Of a DNA stretch of 64,000 nt, positions 54,579-64,000 are shown one piece after another. Where the stretch lies: the NCBI RefSeq assembly GCF_905171765.1, contig NC_053390.1, positions 510,243,565-510,307,564 on the forward strand, in the 5' to 3' direction. How positions within the stretch are numbered: the first letter of the stretch is position 1; every line of letters starts with the position of its first letter. This stretch comes from Bufo bufo. Its lineage: Eukaryota > Chordata > Amphibia > Anura > Bufonidae. The notes beneath the pieces are model-generated. The model did not search any database and had not been told where the DNA came from. It saw nothing but the letters and a program-made list of their open reading frames with translations. The position numbers and the translations under genes were made by a program.

Positions 54579-55152
54579 GTGTCTTCAACAAATAAGGAAC
54601 TATTTGGGAGCCACGTCGTGGACTATTCCTGACGGGTGAGGACCCGTTGGCATTGTGTTTTAACGTTTTTACTTTTAGGTTGCCCTTGTTTGTCCTCACC
54701 CTGATGGTAATGAGCTGTAAGGACTCCCCCCATCAGCATTTAACCCCTCATGTCCAAGTTCATTGTTTTATCCCCTTTCTCAGGTTACTTGATAACCTTG
54801 TGGAACTATGGTTCTTAAGCTGCTATTTTATACCTCCTTTGGATTACAATTAACTTTTATTCCTGTGGATTACAATTGACTTTTTACCAGTTTCCAGAGG
54901 ATTCCACAGTCATGCACTTCAAGAAAAAAGGACTCAAGTTATTTTTGAGCGTATCCTTGCATTAATTAAAATTTGCACTATTTTCCAAAAAATGTTTACT
55001 GCAACGTTAAAAGCTTGCACCCAACGAAAAGACTCAAACGATTACCAGTTTACAAGTTGTGTAACGTTCAAATATAAGATGCCCATTGTGTGTATTCTTT
55101 TCTAGGTGCCGCAATGTGACCTCCTGCACTATTTGTGACAATTGCACTTATC
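54579..55152. other. Non-coding interior of the cold-shock retrotransposon
   Basis: No frame of interest and no polymerase motifs. It continues at 55810-56620 after the nested solo LTR. Confidence 0.6.
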
Positions 55153-55804
55153 TGTAATGACCGGCGTCACGCAAAGGGAGAGAAATGGGAAGGCCCTGTC
55201 CAAGGGAGAGGGAAAGGTGGTGACCCCTGACTCACCTTGCGGCTGGTACCTGACTGCCCTGACGTCCCTAGACGGGTTCCTCACCCGTACGCCGATCACG
55301 TGCCTAAACCCTGACTTTCCCTAAGATGAGCCCTATGTAGTGAACGGGGCGGTGGGATCACTAGTCCGCACCACTGACACTAAGAGGAAAACACCAAGGA
55401 GAGGACAGACAATACAGACAAACATATAATCCCAGGTGGGCGACAACAGCAGACCACAAAGGCCCAACAGGGATCCGGAGGGTAACGTTCTGGAACAACA
55501 ACCAGGGAACACAGCTACACAGCTCCAGTGGGTCAGTATAGAAGTCCAGGCAGGAAGCTCTATATCTGGCAACCAGAGAAGTGGAAGAGGGGAATGTAAG
55601 GAGGTTGGGAGTGCTGGACAAGAAACAGCTGAGGAGAAGGAGCTACGGATCCCTGAGTGAGCCAAAAAGGGTTGCAAGGCAAACCCAGAAAGCTACCATA
55701 AAGAAACAGCACTATCTTTCTACATAGAGCGCGCAGCCACCCGCTGCGACTTCCTGACCCCGGGTATAACGGAGTCAGGCGTGGCTCTTGACACCCTCGT
55801 GACA
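55153..55804 (-). mobile_element. Solo LTR (652 bp) nested in the cold-shock retrotransposon
   Basis: The ends are TGTAATGACC and CTCGTGACA (minus reading TGTCACGAGGG). TTATC is duplicated at 55148-55152 and 55805-55809. The minus orientation is preferred because its start then resembles the TGTCACGG start of the other Gypsy LTRs here and phrases such as TTTCCCTCTCCCTTGGAC fall near the end. It shows that the host element was already present when this one inserted. Confidence 0.82.
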
Positions 55805-55809
55805 TTATC

Positions 55810-56633
55810 ATTGCACTTAACCAAAAATGTAGCAACTTACTCAGTATGCCTTATTTTGACAGCTCATGTTCTCTCACCCTCTTTACATGGACTGTCTTTA
55901 TATGGACGCTTAATACTAATGGCCTACTCTTAGTGCACAGGTAGGACCAAGTGGTAAGTCCTGGCAGATCCAGTAACTACACGGGTAACCCCGCTGCTTC
56001 GGGAATGGTTAGTAGTCATAGACCCCTCCTTCCCGCTTGTTATATGTTCAGGATTGCTCCCATCCTGAGGTGTTTTATTTCCAGGAGTTCCATAGGATTA
56101 TACTACCCTCCTCCTGTGACATTGCCAGAAGAGTATGGAGATGCTAAATACCTCCCCTTCTGTGCCTTTGCCTAAGGTATGGTACCTCAAGCCTTAGAGC
56201 CACAATTTAGCTACCCCTTAGTCACCATAGTGATTGTGCTACAAGCCATATTTTTCAGACTTTGGTGCAGGGAAGGGAATACAGGATAAAGCTACCCTTT
56301 CATTTGCAGGCATTCCATTACATAATGGTGGGATTACGGAGTAAAGACACCCCCATGCTTTCTTTGGTGTTTTAGGGCAGAACACTACAAAGTCAGTCAG
56401 TAATGTTTGCTTAATACAGTATTTGGTTCACTGGTTATACCGAGAGAGGGAAACTGTGAATTGGACACCCTACTCATGCGGGCAGTAACCTTGGGATAGC
56501 CGTTATATGTTTGTCTATGTATGTCTTTACGTGTAATACATGCAGCACTCTGTACTTATTTGGGTACCCCAGAGCTGGTTTCTCTCCCTGCTAAAAATAA
56601 GCCGAGGGCGGCTTAACTCGAAGTAAGGGGGAA
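55810..56633 (+). other. Non-coding 3' interior and polypurine tract of the cold-shock retrotransposon
   Basis: No open frame with recognisable motifs. The purine run AAGTAAGGGGGAA ends exactly where the 3' LTR starts, as expected for plus-strand priming. Confidence 0.6.
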
Positions 56634-57725
56634 TGTAACATCCCAAAGTTATGTTACGAAACTCTTTCATCCCGCTACAACCTGTTAAGTGTATTTACCT
56701 TGTCATCTAGTGTGATTTTATCTAATATTCTTACAAATGTGCATTCTAAGCCTTGTAAATGTAATTTGCTGTCATTTCCATGTTCACCAGCAGGTGGCAG
56801 CAATGTGTTACCAGTTCAGTTTAGTGTTTCTAGACTGGAATAGTACATTCCAGTTTAGCTCCCCCCTCTGTGAAGAGGTGTGGAATGTTCCCACTTCCTG
56901 CCTCATGGGTGGGGAAGGAAGTTCAGTTGGTGTGCCAGCCACCCCAGTTAGGGGAAGGCTGTGCAAGTAGGAGCTCCCAGTTCTAGGGATCCAAGCCAGC
57001 ATCTTGTCTTGGCTGAGACAAAAGATCATCATTCCTAGTCTGAGCCCTTCAGCCTTAGCTGGTTGAAAGCAAGCAGCCAACTCCAGTATTATAGCAAGAA
57101 GCATACCCTGTGAGCACAACTGTGAGTAACGTCCAGAGACCAGGAGAAGCCAAATTCCTCCTCAGCTAGTCAGTCCCCAATACAGCAGAAGATAGTGCAG
57201 AAGATATAAATTCCTGCCACATTACAGAGCCACAAGCAGATGACTTATCCTGTAAAGAGCTCCAGGCACATGATAGAAGCAGAAGAGATAGATTCCTGAC
57301 ATACATTGCCAATACCTGCTGGGACTTCAGACTATTGCTGTATCTCACTTGGATGAAAGCTGCATATAGTAAAGACCAGTTTGAACTATATTCCAAGTCT
57401 GGATCTCAATTATTGCTGCAAATCCCTCAATTACTCCTACTAGCAACACATTCATTTTATTGCAAGTGAGCCAGGATCCAGGAGTCCAGCCGTACCAAGG
57501 TAGGAGACACTGTTGACACTATTACTGCTACCATACAGAGACATTACCCCACTCAGGCATTCCTAACCTGGTACGTGAGTTACAACACCTTAAAGGGCCC
57601 TGTGACTGTACCCTGCGCACGCTGCAATTGGCGTCACGAACAAAACTATTAACTATCATTTACACCTGACCCAGTCATTGCATATTATAGCGTCAGAGTG
57701 CATTATTCCAATCCGTCTTACTGCA
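56634..57725 (+). mobile_element. 3' LTR of the cold-shock retrotransposon
   Basis: 1092 bp, starting TGTAACATCCCAAAG and ending CCGTCTTACTGCA, followed by the CCAG target duplication. It lacks about 10 bp present in the 5' LTR near 51753. A middle stretch of almost 490 bp is nearly identical to the 5' LTR. Confidence 0.88.
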
Positions 57726-58535
57726 CCAGTGGCTGCTCATGCGCGACGCATGCAGACTTCTCCGACCATTTGATGAGATCACCAAACTGGTTAGTCGCAG
57801 CCAGGGCGCCATCACTGACATCGTACCTTACGCCTTCTTTCTGGAGCGTGCATTGCGTTGTGTCATTGATCAAGCCGTTGAGGAGCAGGAGCGGGAAGAT
57901 GAAGAAGTTGCATGGCTGAATGAATTCCCAGGGAGGGCTACTCCATCTGAGACAAGTCAGCAGGAGTCTGAAGAAGAGTCAGAGGAGGATGGTGCCTGGT
58001 GGGAGGAGGAGGAGCAAGAAGAGCAGGCTTTAAACTTTTCTGGGATCCCTGGTGTTGTCCGTGGATGGGGGGAGGAGACCGAGGAAGACATTCTCCTGGG
58101 CGATGCGAAGGAGCCGGGCCGCTCCACCACTTCCAAATTAGTGCAAATGGGGGCGTTCATGCTCCAGTGTTTGAAGAGGGACCCCAGTATAAAAAGTATA
58201 AAGGGCAAGGACCAGTACTGGGTGGCAACGTACTTAGACCTCCGATACAAACACAAACTGGCGGACATGTTACCAGCATCACAGAGGGCTGTCAGAATGC
58301 AGCATTTCCAGGCCTTGCTGCGAGAGATGCTGCATTCTGCTATTGCAGGCGCTGGCAGAGGAATTTCCACCCACAGAGAAACAGTTGCGAGTACCAATCC
58401 TACAGCACATGTAAGAAGAGGGCGGTTTGAAGATGTCTTGGTCACTTCGGATATGAGATCATTCTTGGAGCCAACCCATCGACAGCTGCCCTCCGGATCC
58501 AGCCTCAGGGAACACTTAGACCGACAGGTGTCCGA
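57726..58535 (+). pseudogene. hAT transposase relic 3, C-terminal part
   Basis: This continues the transposase interrupted at 51565. The frame opens LLMRDACRLLRPFDEITKLV and SRSQGAITDIVPYAFFLERA, the helical region after the catalytic core. An acidic run follows (EEESEEDGAWWEEEEQEEQ), then FMLQCLKRDPSIKSIKGKDQ and WVATYLDLRYKHKLADMLPA, whose LDLRYK matches the LDPRYK motif before the hAT C-terminal dimerisation domain. The frame stays open to 58653, but sequence from about 58536 (GATGTCCCGAACTATTCGCC) belongs to another dispersed repeat, so the dimerisation domain is lost. Confidence 0.83.
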
Positions 58536-59339
58536 TAGAGATGTCCCGAACTATTCGCCAGCGAACAGTTCCCGGCGAACATCGCTTGTTCACGTTCGCC
58601 GCGGCGGGCAAACATATGCGATGTTCGGTCCGCCCCCTATACGTCATCATTGAGCAAACTTTGACCCTGTACCTCACAGTCAGCAGACACATTCCAGCCA
58701 ATCAGCATACCCTCCCTCACAGACCCTCACACCTCCTATCAAAAATCAAGGACAGCATCCATCTTAGATTCATTCTGAAGCTGCAGTGTTAGTTAGAGCA
58801 GGGAGAGTGCTGCTGCTGCTGCTGAATTAAAGGGGTTGTCCGGGATTAGGGATCATTGTTTAATAGCATTGCACATACACACACTTTACATACACCCATG
58901 TCCTACCTTTTCAGCATGTTTCTAAGTACCCTTTTTACCCAAAACCTTTATGGCGGGAAGTAACTGATTTCTTTCAGTCAGTGACGTACCGGGTCCCTTG
59001 CAGTGGAGGAAAGCTTCCTCTTCCGCTGCTCCGGGAGCCCGGTGACGTCATTGACAGCCTAATTAATTATTCAAAAGTCTAGGAGGGGCAGTAACTCTCC
59101 TGGCCAAGATTGCGCTAAGCTCCGCCCCTCCAGTCCGGACGCCGACAAGGGACCAATCAGAGTGGTCCCTTGCCGACATTCACTTGCAGCCTAACGTAAA
59201 AATTCAAGGAACTTGAAAGTAAGTAAGTGCCCCCATAAAAGTGAAATAAAGTGCCTCCCCTAAAATGCTCCACTCCTTTCTGCCCCCATTGTCCCATATA
59301 TAACAAATGCCCCCCCCTCGATGCGTCCGCTCCTTGTGG
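58536..59339. other. Dispersed repeats: GTTCGCC-rich segment and TTAA-type MITE start
   Basis: 58536-58640 is rich in CGAAC/GTTCG palindromic phrases typical of a MITE end. TTAAAGGGGTTGTCCGGGATT at 58827 looks like a TTAA-MITE left end. GGGACCAATCAGAGTGGTCCC (about 59150) is a small hairpin. No gene. Confidence 0.45.
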
Positions 59340-60090
59340 TGCCGATATTGATGGCAGCGGCTCAGGAACGGAGCCGCTGCCATCAGCAGAGAGCGTTAGC
59401 TGTAACTGTAACAGCTAACACTCTGTAACAGCTAACACCTGCGGCATCCAGATCCATGTGGTTGAGAAGGAGGGAGCTCCCTCTCTCTACCATCGCGCCC
59501 CTGCTGCTGCGATTGCAGTGGCGCGATTGTTGCCATGGCAACCGGACGCCTAACAAAGGCGTCCTGGTTGCTATGGACCTAAGGCTAATCAGACCCTGAG
59601 GTCTGATTAGCCTTAGTCAGGGCTCCAGATGGCGACCATTTTGCGACTTAGAATTTACAAATGGCGACAAGACTTTTTAGTCTTGTCGCCATTTGCGACT
59701 AGACCCGCCGCCGCAGCTCTGCTCAATACAGCGGCGGGGCACAGGAGATGATCGTTCTCAGCAGCGCAGTGGAGGAGTCTCTCCCTCCCCCCTGTGCTGC
59801 TGCTGCCGCCACCTCCGCCATTCAGAAGAGACGGGAGGAGGAGGGGAGGGGCTGTGGCCACTGCGCCACCATTGAAGAAAACTGACCTGTAATACAAATA
59901 CAGGAGGCGGGTGCCGGAATCAAATAGCCGACACCTGACCTTTGTGACAGGGAGCTGCGATCAGCTGCAGTTGAGTTAACCCTTCAGGTGCGGTACCTGA
60001 GGGGTTAACTGCCGCTGATCGCAGCTCCCTGTCACAAAGGTCGGGTGTCGGCTATTTGATTCCAGCACCCGCCTCCTGTATTTGTATAAG
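59340..60090. repeat. Cluster of hairpins including a ~200 bp palindrome
   Basis: Successive inverted repeats: GATGGCAGCGGCTC / complement (about 59350-59385), CTAAGGCTAATCAGACC / complement (59580-59620), AATGGCGACAAGACT / complement (59658-59693). The largest spans 59885-60085, with arms including GACCTTTGTGACAGGGAGC around the palindromic centre TTAACCCTTCAGGTGCGG. This is foldback DNA related to the 44.5-46.6 kb element. Confidence 0.7.
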
Positions 60091-60164
60091 AAACATTGGT
60101 GGCACAGTGCCCCCCTCCCCAGTATAATAAACATTGGTGGCACAGTGGGAAGTGCCAATGAGGG

Positions 60165-60405
60165 TTAAAAATAATAAAAAAAATTAACTCACCTCCTCCA
60201 GTTGATCGCGTAGCTGCCGGTCTCCTGTTCTTTCTTCAGGACCTGTGGTGACGTCACTGAGCTCATCACATGGTCCATTACCATGGTGATGGATCATGTG
60301 ATGTATCATGTGATGAGCACAGTGATGTCACCACAGGTCCTTTGACAGGTCCTGAAGAAAGAACAGGAGACGATCAATTAGAGGAGGTGAGTTAATTATT
60401 TTTTT
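60165..60405. repeat. Foldback arms related to the 34.9-35.8 kb element
   Basis: TTAACTCACCTCCTCCAGTTG, CTCCTGTTCTTTCTTCAGG and their complements match the inner arms at 35310-35560. The right arm has a short deletion after GAACAGGAGAC. Related sequence resumes at 61000-61300 beyond the tandem array. Confidence 0.7.
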
Positions 60406-60423
60406 TATTTTTTAACCCTCATT

Positions 60424-60985
60424 GGCACTGCCCACTGCGCCACCAATGTTTATTATATTGAGGGGGGGGTGCACTGCGCCACCAATGTTTATTATACTGA
60501 GGGGGGGCGCACTGCGCCACCAATGTTTATTATATTGAGGGGGGGGCGCACTGCGCCACCAATATTTATTATATTGAGGGGGGGCGCATTGCGCCACCAA
60601 TGTTTATTATATTGAGGGGGGCGCACTGCGCCACCAATGTTTATTATATTGAGGGGGGGCGCACTGCGCCACCAATGTTTATTATATTGAGGGGGGGCGC
60701 ACTGCGCCACCAATGTTTATTATATTGAGGGGGGGTGCACTGCGCCACCAATATTTATTATATTGAGGGGGGGCGCACTGCGCCACCAATGTTTATTATA
60801 TTTAGGGGGGGCGCACTGCGCCACCAATGTTTATTATATTGAGGGGGGCGCACTGCGCCACCAATGTTTATTATATTGAGGAGGGGCGCACTGCGCCACC
60901 AATGTTTATTATATTGAGGGGGGGCGCACTGCACCACCAATGTTTATTATACTGGAGTGTTGGGGGGGCCGCACTGCGCCACCAA
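60424..60985. repeat. Tandem array, ~38 bp unit with G runs
   Basis: About 14 copies of a unit GCACTGCGCCACCAATG-TTTATTATATTGA-G(6-8)C lie head to tail. Each unit carries one G run of six to eight, so four adjacent units could supply a G-quadruplex on the plus strand. Open frames through it on the minus strand repeat NKHWWRSAPP and are artefacts. Confidence 0.9.
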
Positions 60986-61330
60986 TGTTTATTATATTGA
61001 CCTTCTACTATGCATTCTGTATTAAGAATGCTATTATTTTCCCTTATAACCATGTTATAAGGGAAAATAATACAGTGAATAGACTTTCATCCTAGCAACC
61101 ATGCGTGAAAATCGCACCGCATCCGCACTTGCTTGCGATTTTCACGCAGCCCCATTAACTTCTATGGGGCCTGCGTTGCGTGAAAAACGCACAACATAGA
61201 GCATGCTGCGATTTTCACGCAACGCACAAGTGATGTGTGAAAATCACCGCTCATGTGCACAGCCCCATAGAAATGAATGGGTCAGGATTCAGTGCGGGTG
61301 CATTCCGGTATTTTGAATGCCAGATCTGGC
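60986..61330. mobile_element. Outer arm of a CACACG-type foldback element
   Basis: GACCTTCTACTATGCATTCTG, GTTATAAGGGAAAATAATAC and the CACGCAACGCA-rich segment match 35035-35290 in inverted order. It runs into another CCGGCATT-type MITE near 61310. Confidence 0.6.
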
Positions 61331-61666
61331 ACTAATACATTCCTATGGGGAAAAATGCTGGATCCGGCATTCAGGCAAATCTTCAGTTTTTTTCGCCGGA
61401 GATAACCCTGTGGAGCCCAAGAGAGAGCTGAGAGGAGAGGGATCCTCTCCTTTCCCCTTGCTCCTCACTCCATCTCCTCCTTCCTCCAAACTCTAACTCC
61501 CCACTGCTCACTAGGCCTGAACTGCAGTATATATACTGTGGTGCTACCCCCATCTAGTGGTGGAATGTGTGTAATGCATCTAACAGCCTGGTAACAGGGA
61601 TTCCACATAAGAATAAAATACAGCATGATATAACATATGACATAACAAGCTTTTGCAGTGCCCACA
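61331..61666. other. Unannotated stretch
   Basis: GGATCCGGCATTCAG phrases near 61365 belong to a MITE. The rest shows nothing. Confidence 0.4.
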
Positions 61667-61668
61667 TA

Positions 61669-62581
61669 CAGTACAGACCAAAAGTTTGGACACACCTTCT
61701 CATTCAAAGAGTTTTCTTTATTTTCATGACTATGAAAATTGTAGATTCACACTGAAGGCATCAAAACTATGAATTAACACATGTGGAATTATATACATAA
61801 CAAACAAGTGTGAAACAACTGAAAATATGTCATATTCTAGATTGTTCAAAGTAGCCACCTTTTGCTTTGATTACTGCTTTGCACACTCTTGGCATTCTCT
61901 TGATGAGCTTTTCACTTCACAGGTGTGCCCTGTCAGGTTTAATAAGTGGGATTTCTTACCTTATAAATGGGTTGGGACCATCAGTGGCGTTGAGGAGAAG
62001 TCAGGTGGATACACAGCTGATAGTCCTACTAAATAGACTGTTAGAATTTGTATTATGGCAAGAAAAAAGCAGCTAAGTAAAGAAAAACGAGTGGCCATCA
62101 TTACTTTAAGAAATGAAGGTCAGTCAGTCAGCCGAAAAATTGGGAAAACTTTGAAAGTAAGGGCTATTTGACCATGAAGGAGAGTGATGGGGTGCTGCGC
62201 CAGATGACCTGGCCTCCACAGTCACCGGACCTGAACCCAATCGAGATGGTTTGGGGTGAGCTGGACCGCAGAGTGAAGGCAAAAGGGTCAACAAGTGCTA
62301 AGCATCTCTGGGAACTCCTTCAAGACTGTTGGAAGACCATTTCAGGGGACTACCTCTTGAAGCTCATCAAGAGAATGCCAAGAGTGTGCAAAGCAGTAAT
62401 CAAAGCAAAAGGTGGCTACTTTGAAGAACCTAGAATATGACATATTTTCTGTTGTTTTACACTTGTTTGTTATGTATATAATTCCACATGTGTTAAGTCA
62501 TAGTTTTGATGCCTTCATAGTCATGAAAATAAAGAAAACTCTTTGAATGAGAAGGTGTCTCCAAACTTTTGGTCTGTACTG
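61669..62581 (+). mobile_element. Tc1-type deletion derivative, copy 2
   Basis: It has the same ends and internal deletion as 29553-30496, with TA at 61667-61668 and 62582-62583. It lacks about 26 bp of the left inverted repeat (after CTTGATGAGCTT) that copy 1 retains. Similarity to copy 1 is very high by eye. Confidence 0.88.
62055..62440 (+). pseudogene. Tc1 transposase remnant, copy 2
   Basis: An intact start ATG at 62055 opens a 38-codon N-terminal helix-turn-helix remnant (MARKKQLSKEKRVAIITLRN) ending at TGA 62169-62171. The C-terminal frame 62168-62440 follows in another phase and carries PPQSPDLNPIEMVW with the last catalytic acidic residue. The shared junction shows that the deletion predates both insertions. 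Confidence 0.83.
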
Positions 62582-62605
62582 TACGCTAGTGGGACGCTGC
62601 ATGTA

Positions 62606-63015
62606 CAAACCGGATTCCAAAAAAGTTGGGACACTAAACAAATTGTGAATAAAAACTGAATGCAATGATGTGGAGATGGCAAATGTCAATATTTTATTTG
62701 TACTAGAACGTAGATGACAGATCAAACGTTTAATCCGATTAAATGTATAATTTTAAAGGAAAAATACGTTGATTCCAATTTTCACGGTGTCAACAAATCC
62801 CAAAAAAGTTGGGACAAGTAGCAATAAGAGGCTGGAAAAAGTAAATTTGAGCATAACGAAGAGCTGGAAGACCAATTAACACTAATTAGGTCAATTGGCA
62901 ACATGATTGGGTATAAAAAGAGCTTCTCAGAGTGGCAGTGTCTCTCAAAAGCCAAGATGGGTAGAGGATCACCAATTCCCACAATGTTGCGCAGAAAGAT
63001 AGTGGATAAAATTGA
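62606..63015 (+). mobile_element. Second Tc1-like element, 5' part only
   Basis: After TA at 62604-62605 the terminus CAAACCGGATTCCAAAAAAG begins. CCAAAAAAGTTGGGACA recurs at about 62617 and 62800, the IR/DR arrangement common in Tc1 elements. ATG at 62957 starts MGRGSPIPTMLRRKIVD, a transposase N terminus, cut after about 17 codons near 63015 by another repeat. Confidence 0.65.
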
Positions 63016-63289
63016 GCGAACACCTGGATGTTCGGGTTCGAGAAGTTCGGCCGAACTTCCCGGAAATGTTCGGGTTCGGGATCCGAACCCGACCCGAACT
63101 TCGTCCCGAACCCCATTGAAGTCAATGGGGACCCGAACTTTTCGGCACTAAAAAGGCTGTAAAACAGCCCAGGAAAGAGCTAGAGGGCTGCAAAAGGCAG
63201 CAACATGTAGGTAAATCCCCTGCAAACAAATGTGGATCGGGAAATAAATAAAAATAAAAATAAAATAAATAAAAATTAACCAATATCAA
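63016..63289. mobile_element. Terminal segment of a GTTCGGG-type dispersed element
   Basis: It is dense in inverted TTCGGGTTCGG / CCGAACCCGAA phrases (63030-63145), followed by AAATAAATAAAA-rich sequence. It probably is the end of a hAT-like element that contains the satellite downstream. Confidence 0.5.
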
Positions 63290-64000
63290 TTGGACAGAGG
63301 TCCCATAGCAGAGAATCTGGATTCACGTCAGCAGAGAATCAGTCTCTTCATGCCATAGCAGAGAATCAGGCTTCACGTCACCCACCACTGTAACAGTCCA
63401 TTGTCATATATTTAGGCCCCGGCACCCAGGCAGAGGAGAGAGGTCCCGTAACAGAGAATCTGGCTTCATGTCAGCAGAGAATCAGTCTGCATGTCCTAGC
63501 AGAAAATCATGCTTTACGTCACCCAACACTGGAACAGTCCATTGTCAGATATTTAGGCCCAGGCACCCAGGCAGAGGAGAGAGGTCCCGTAACAGAGAAT
63601 CTGGCTTCATGTCAGCAGAGAATCAGTCAGCATGTCATAGCAGAGAATCATGCTTTACGTCACCCAACACTGGAACAGTCCATTGTCAGATATTTAGGCC
63701 CAGGCACCCAGGCAGAGGAGAGAGGTCCCGTAACAGAGAATCTGGCTTCATGTCAGCAGAGAATCAGTCTGCATGTCATAGCAGAGAATCAGGCTTTACG
63801 TCACCCAACACTGGAACAGTCCATTGTCAGATATTTAGGCCCAGGCACCCAGGCAGAGGAGAGAGGTCCCGTAACAGAGAATCTGGCTTCATGTCAGCAG
63901 AGAATCAGTCTGCATGTCATAGCAGAGAATCAGGCTTTACGTCACCCAACACTGGAACAGTCCATTGTCAGATATTTAGGCCCAGGCACCCAGGCAGAGG
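63290..64000. repeat. 141 bp tandem repeat, continues beyond the window
   Basis: The phrase GCAGAGGAGAGAGGTCCCGT starts at 63430, 63571, 63712 and 63853, and again at 63994, giving a constant 141 bp period. A more diverged first unit covers 63290-63429. The last copies are almost identical, suggesting recent expansion. Confidence 0.93.

Larger units (their letters stand above)
51566..57725 (+). mobile_element. LTR retrotransposon (6160 bp) encoding a cold-shock-domain protein, no polymerase
   Basis: The 5' LTR (51566-52663) and 3' LTR (56634-57725) begin TGTAACAT and end TTACTGCA. CCAG is duplicated at 51562-51565 and 57726-57729. A purine tract AAGTAAGGGGGAA (56621-56633) precedes the 3' LTR. 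The 4 kb interior has one long frame (53127-54578) with a cold-shock domain and one nested solo LTR (55153-55804). I see no protease, reverse transcriptase, RNase H or integrase motif, so it must rely on another element's enzymes, like a LARD. It inserted into hAT relic 3, splitting that transposase. Confidence 0.88.

Noticed and set aside
60412..60940. Open frames repeating NKHWWRSAPP
   Set aside because: Translation of the 38 bp tandem array; no start context or conserved domain.
63290..64000. Possible CRISPR array (regular repeats)
   Set aside because: The 141 bp units are contiguous without unique spacers and the context is vertebrate; it is a satellite.

Overview
This is a gene-poor, transposon-dense stretch of a vertebrate nuclear genome, most probably an anuran amphibian (frog or toad). 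That assignment is an inference from the mixture of elements: tyrosine-recombinase retrotransposons (Ngaro and DIRS types), Penelope-like, chromodomain Gypsy, several Tc1/mariner lineages, BED-finger hAT elements, and many foldback MITEs with CACACG-rich ends. I found no convincing host protein-coding gene, no rRNA, no genuine tRNA gene and no CRISPR array. Nearly every long open frame is a transposase or retrotransposon fragment, or a frame running through a tandem repeat.

Layout. 1-1982: 3' half of a Ngaro-type element with RNase H, tyrosine recombinase and split direct repeats, both frames still open. 2561-3230: two Harbinger-like MITEs. 5341-7390: mariner relic (minus) split by an LTR-like insertion. 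8098-8362, 22283-22390 and 24202-24422: three copies of a tRNA-headed SINE. 10389-11496: Tc1 deletion derivative. 15930-19240: hAT relic carrying a 1.25 kb hAT MITE, which itself carries a Harbinger MITE. 22396-23516: nested TTAA-flanked MITEs. 25040-25510: array of inverted ACTACAACTCCCAG motifs. 26007-26631: Tc1 relic in a TA microsatellite. 27890-29405: Gypsy 3' LTR plus integrase and chromodomain. 29553-30496 and 61669-62581: twin Tc1 derivatives with very long terminal inverted repeats. 30520-32751: Penelope-like element (reverse transcriptase end and GIY-YIG). 33240-36000: internally duplicated repeat interrupted by a 931 bp foldback element. 38740-44530: second BED-hAT relic with a solo LTR and a minisatellite inside. 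44540-46640: 2.1 kb foldback element with arms of about 1 kb. 49105-49935: DIRS-type RNase H relic split by a hAT MITE. 49960-58535: third BED-hAT transposase relic, split by a complete 6.16 kb LTR retrotransposon. 59340-61320: palindromes and a roughly 38 bp array. 63290-64000: a 141 bp tandem repeat running off the window.

The most interesting object is the LTR retrotransposon at 51566-57725. It has two full LTRs, a 4 bp target-site duplication and a polypurine tract. It has no recognisable polymerase. Its one long open frame (483 codons) contains a well-conserved cold-shock (Y-box-like) nucleic-acid-binding domain and no zinc knuckle. This looks like a non-autonomous element that has captured or evolved an RNA-chaperone-type domain, and I do not recognise it as a described family.

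Many insertions keep exact target-site duplications (3 bp TWA, 4 bp, 5 bp, 8 bp, TA, TTAA). The order of insertions can therefore be read from the nesting, for example hAT transposase, then CSD retrotransposon, then solo LTR at 49.9-58.5 kb.
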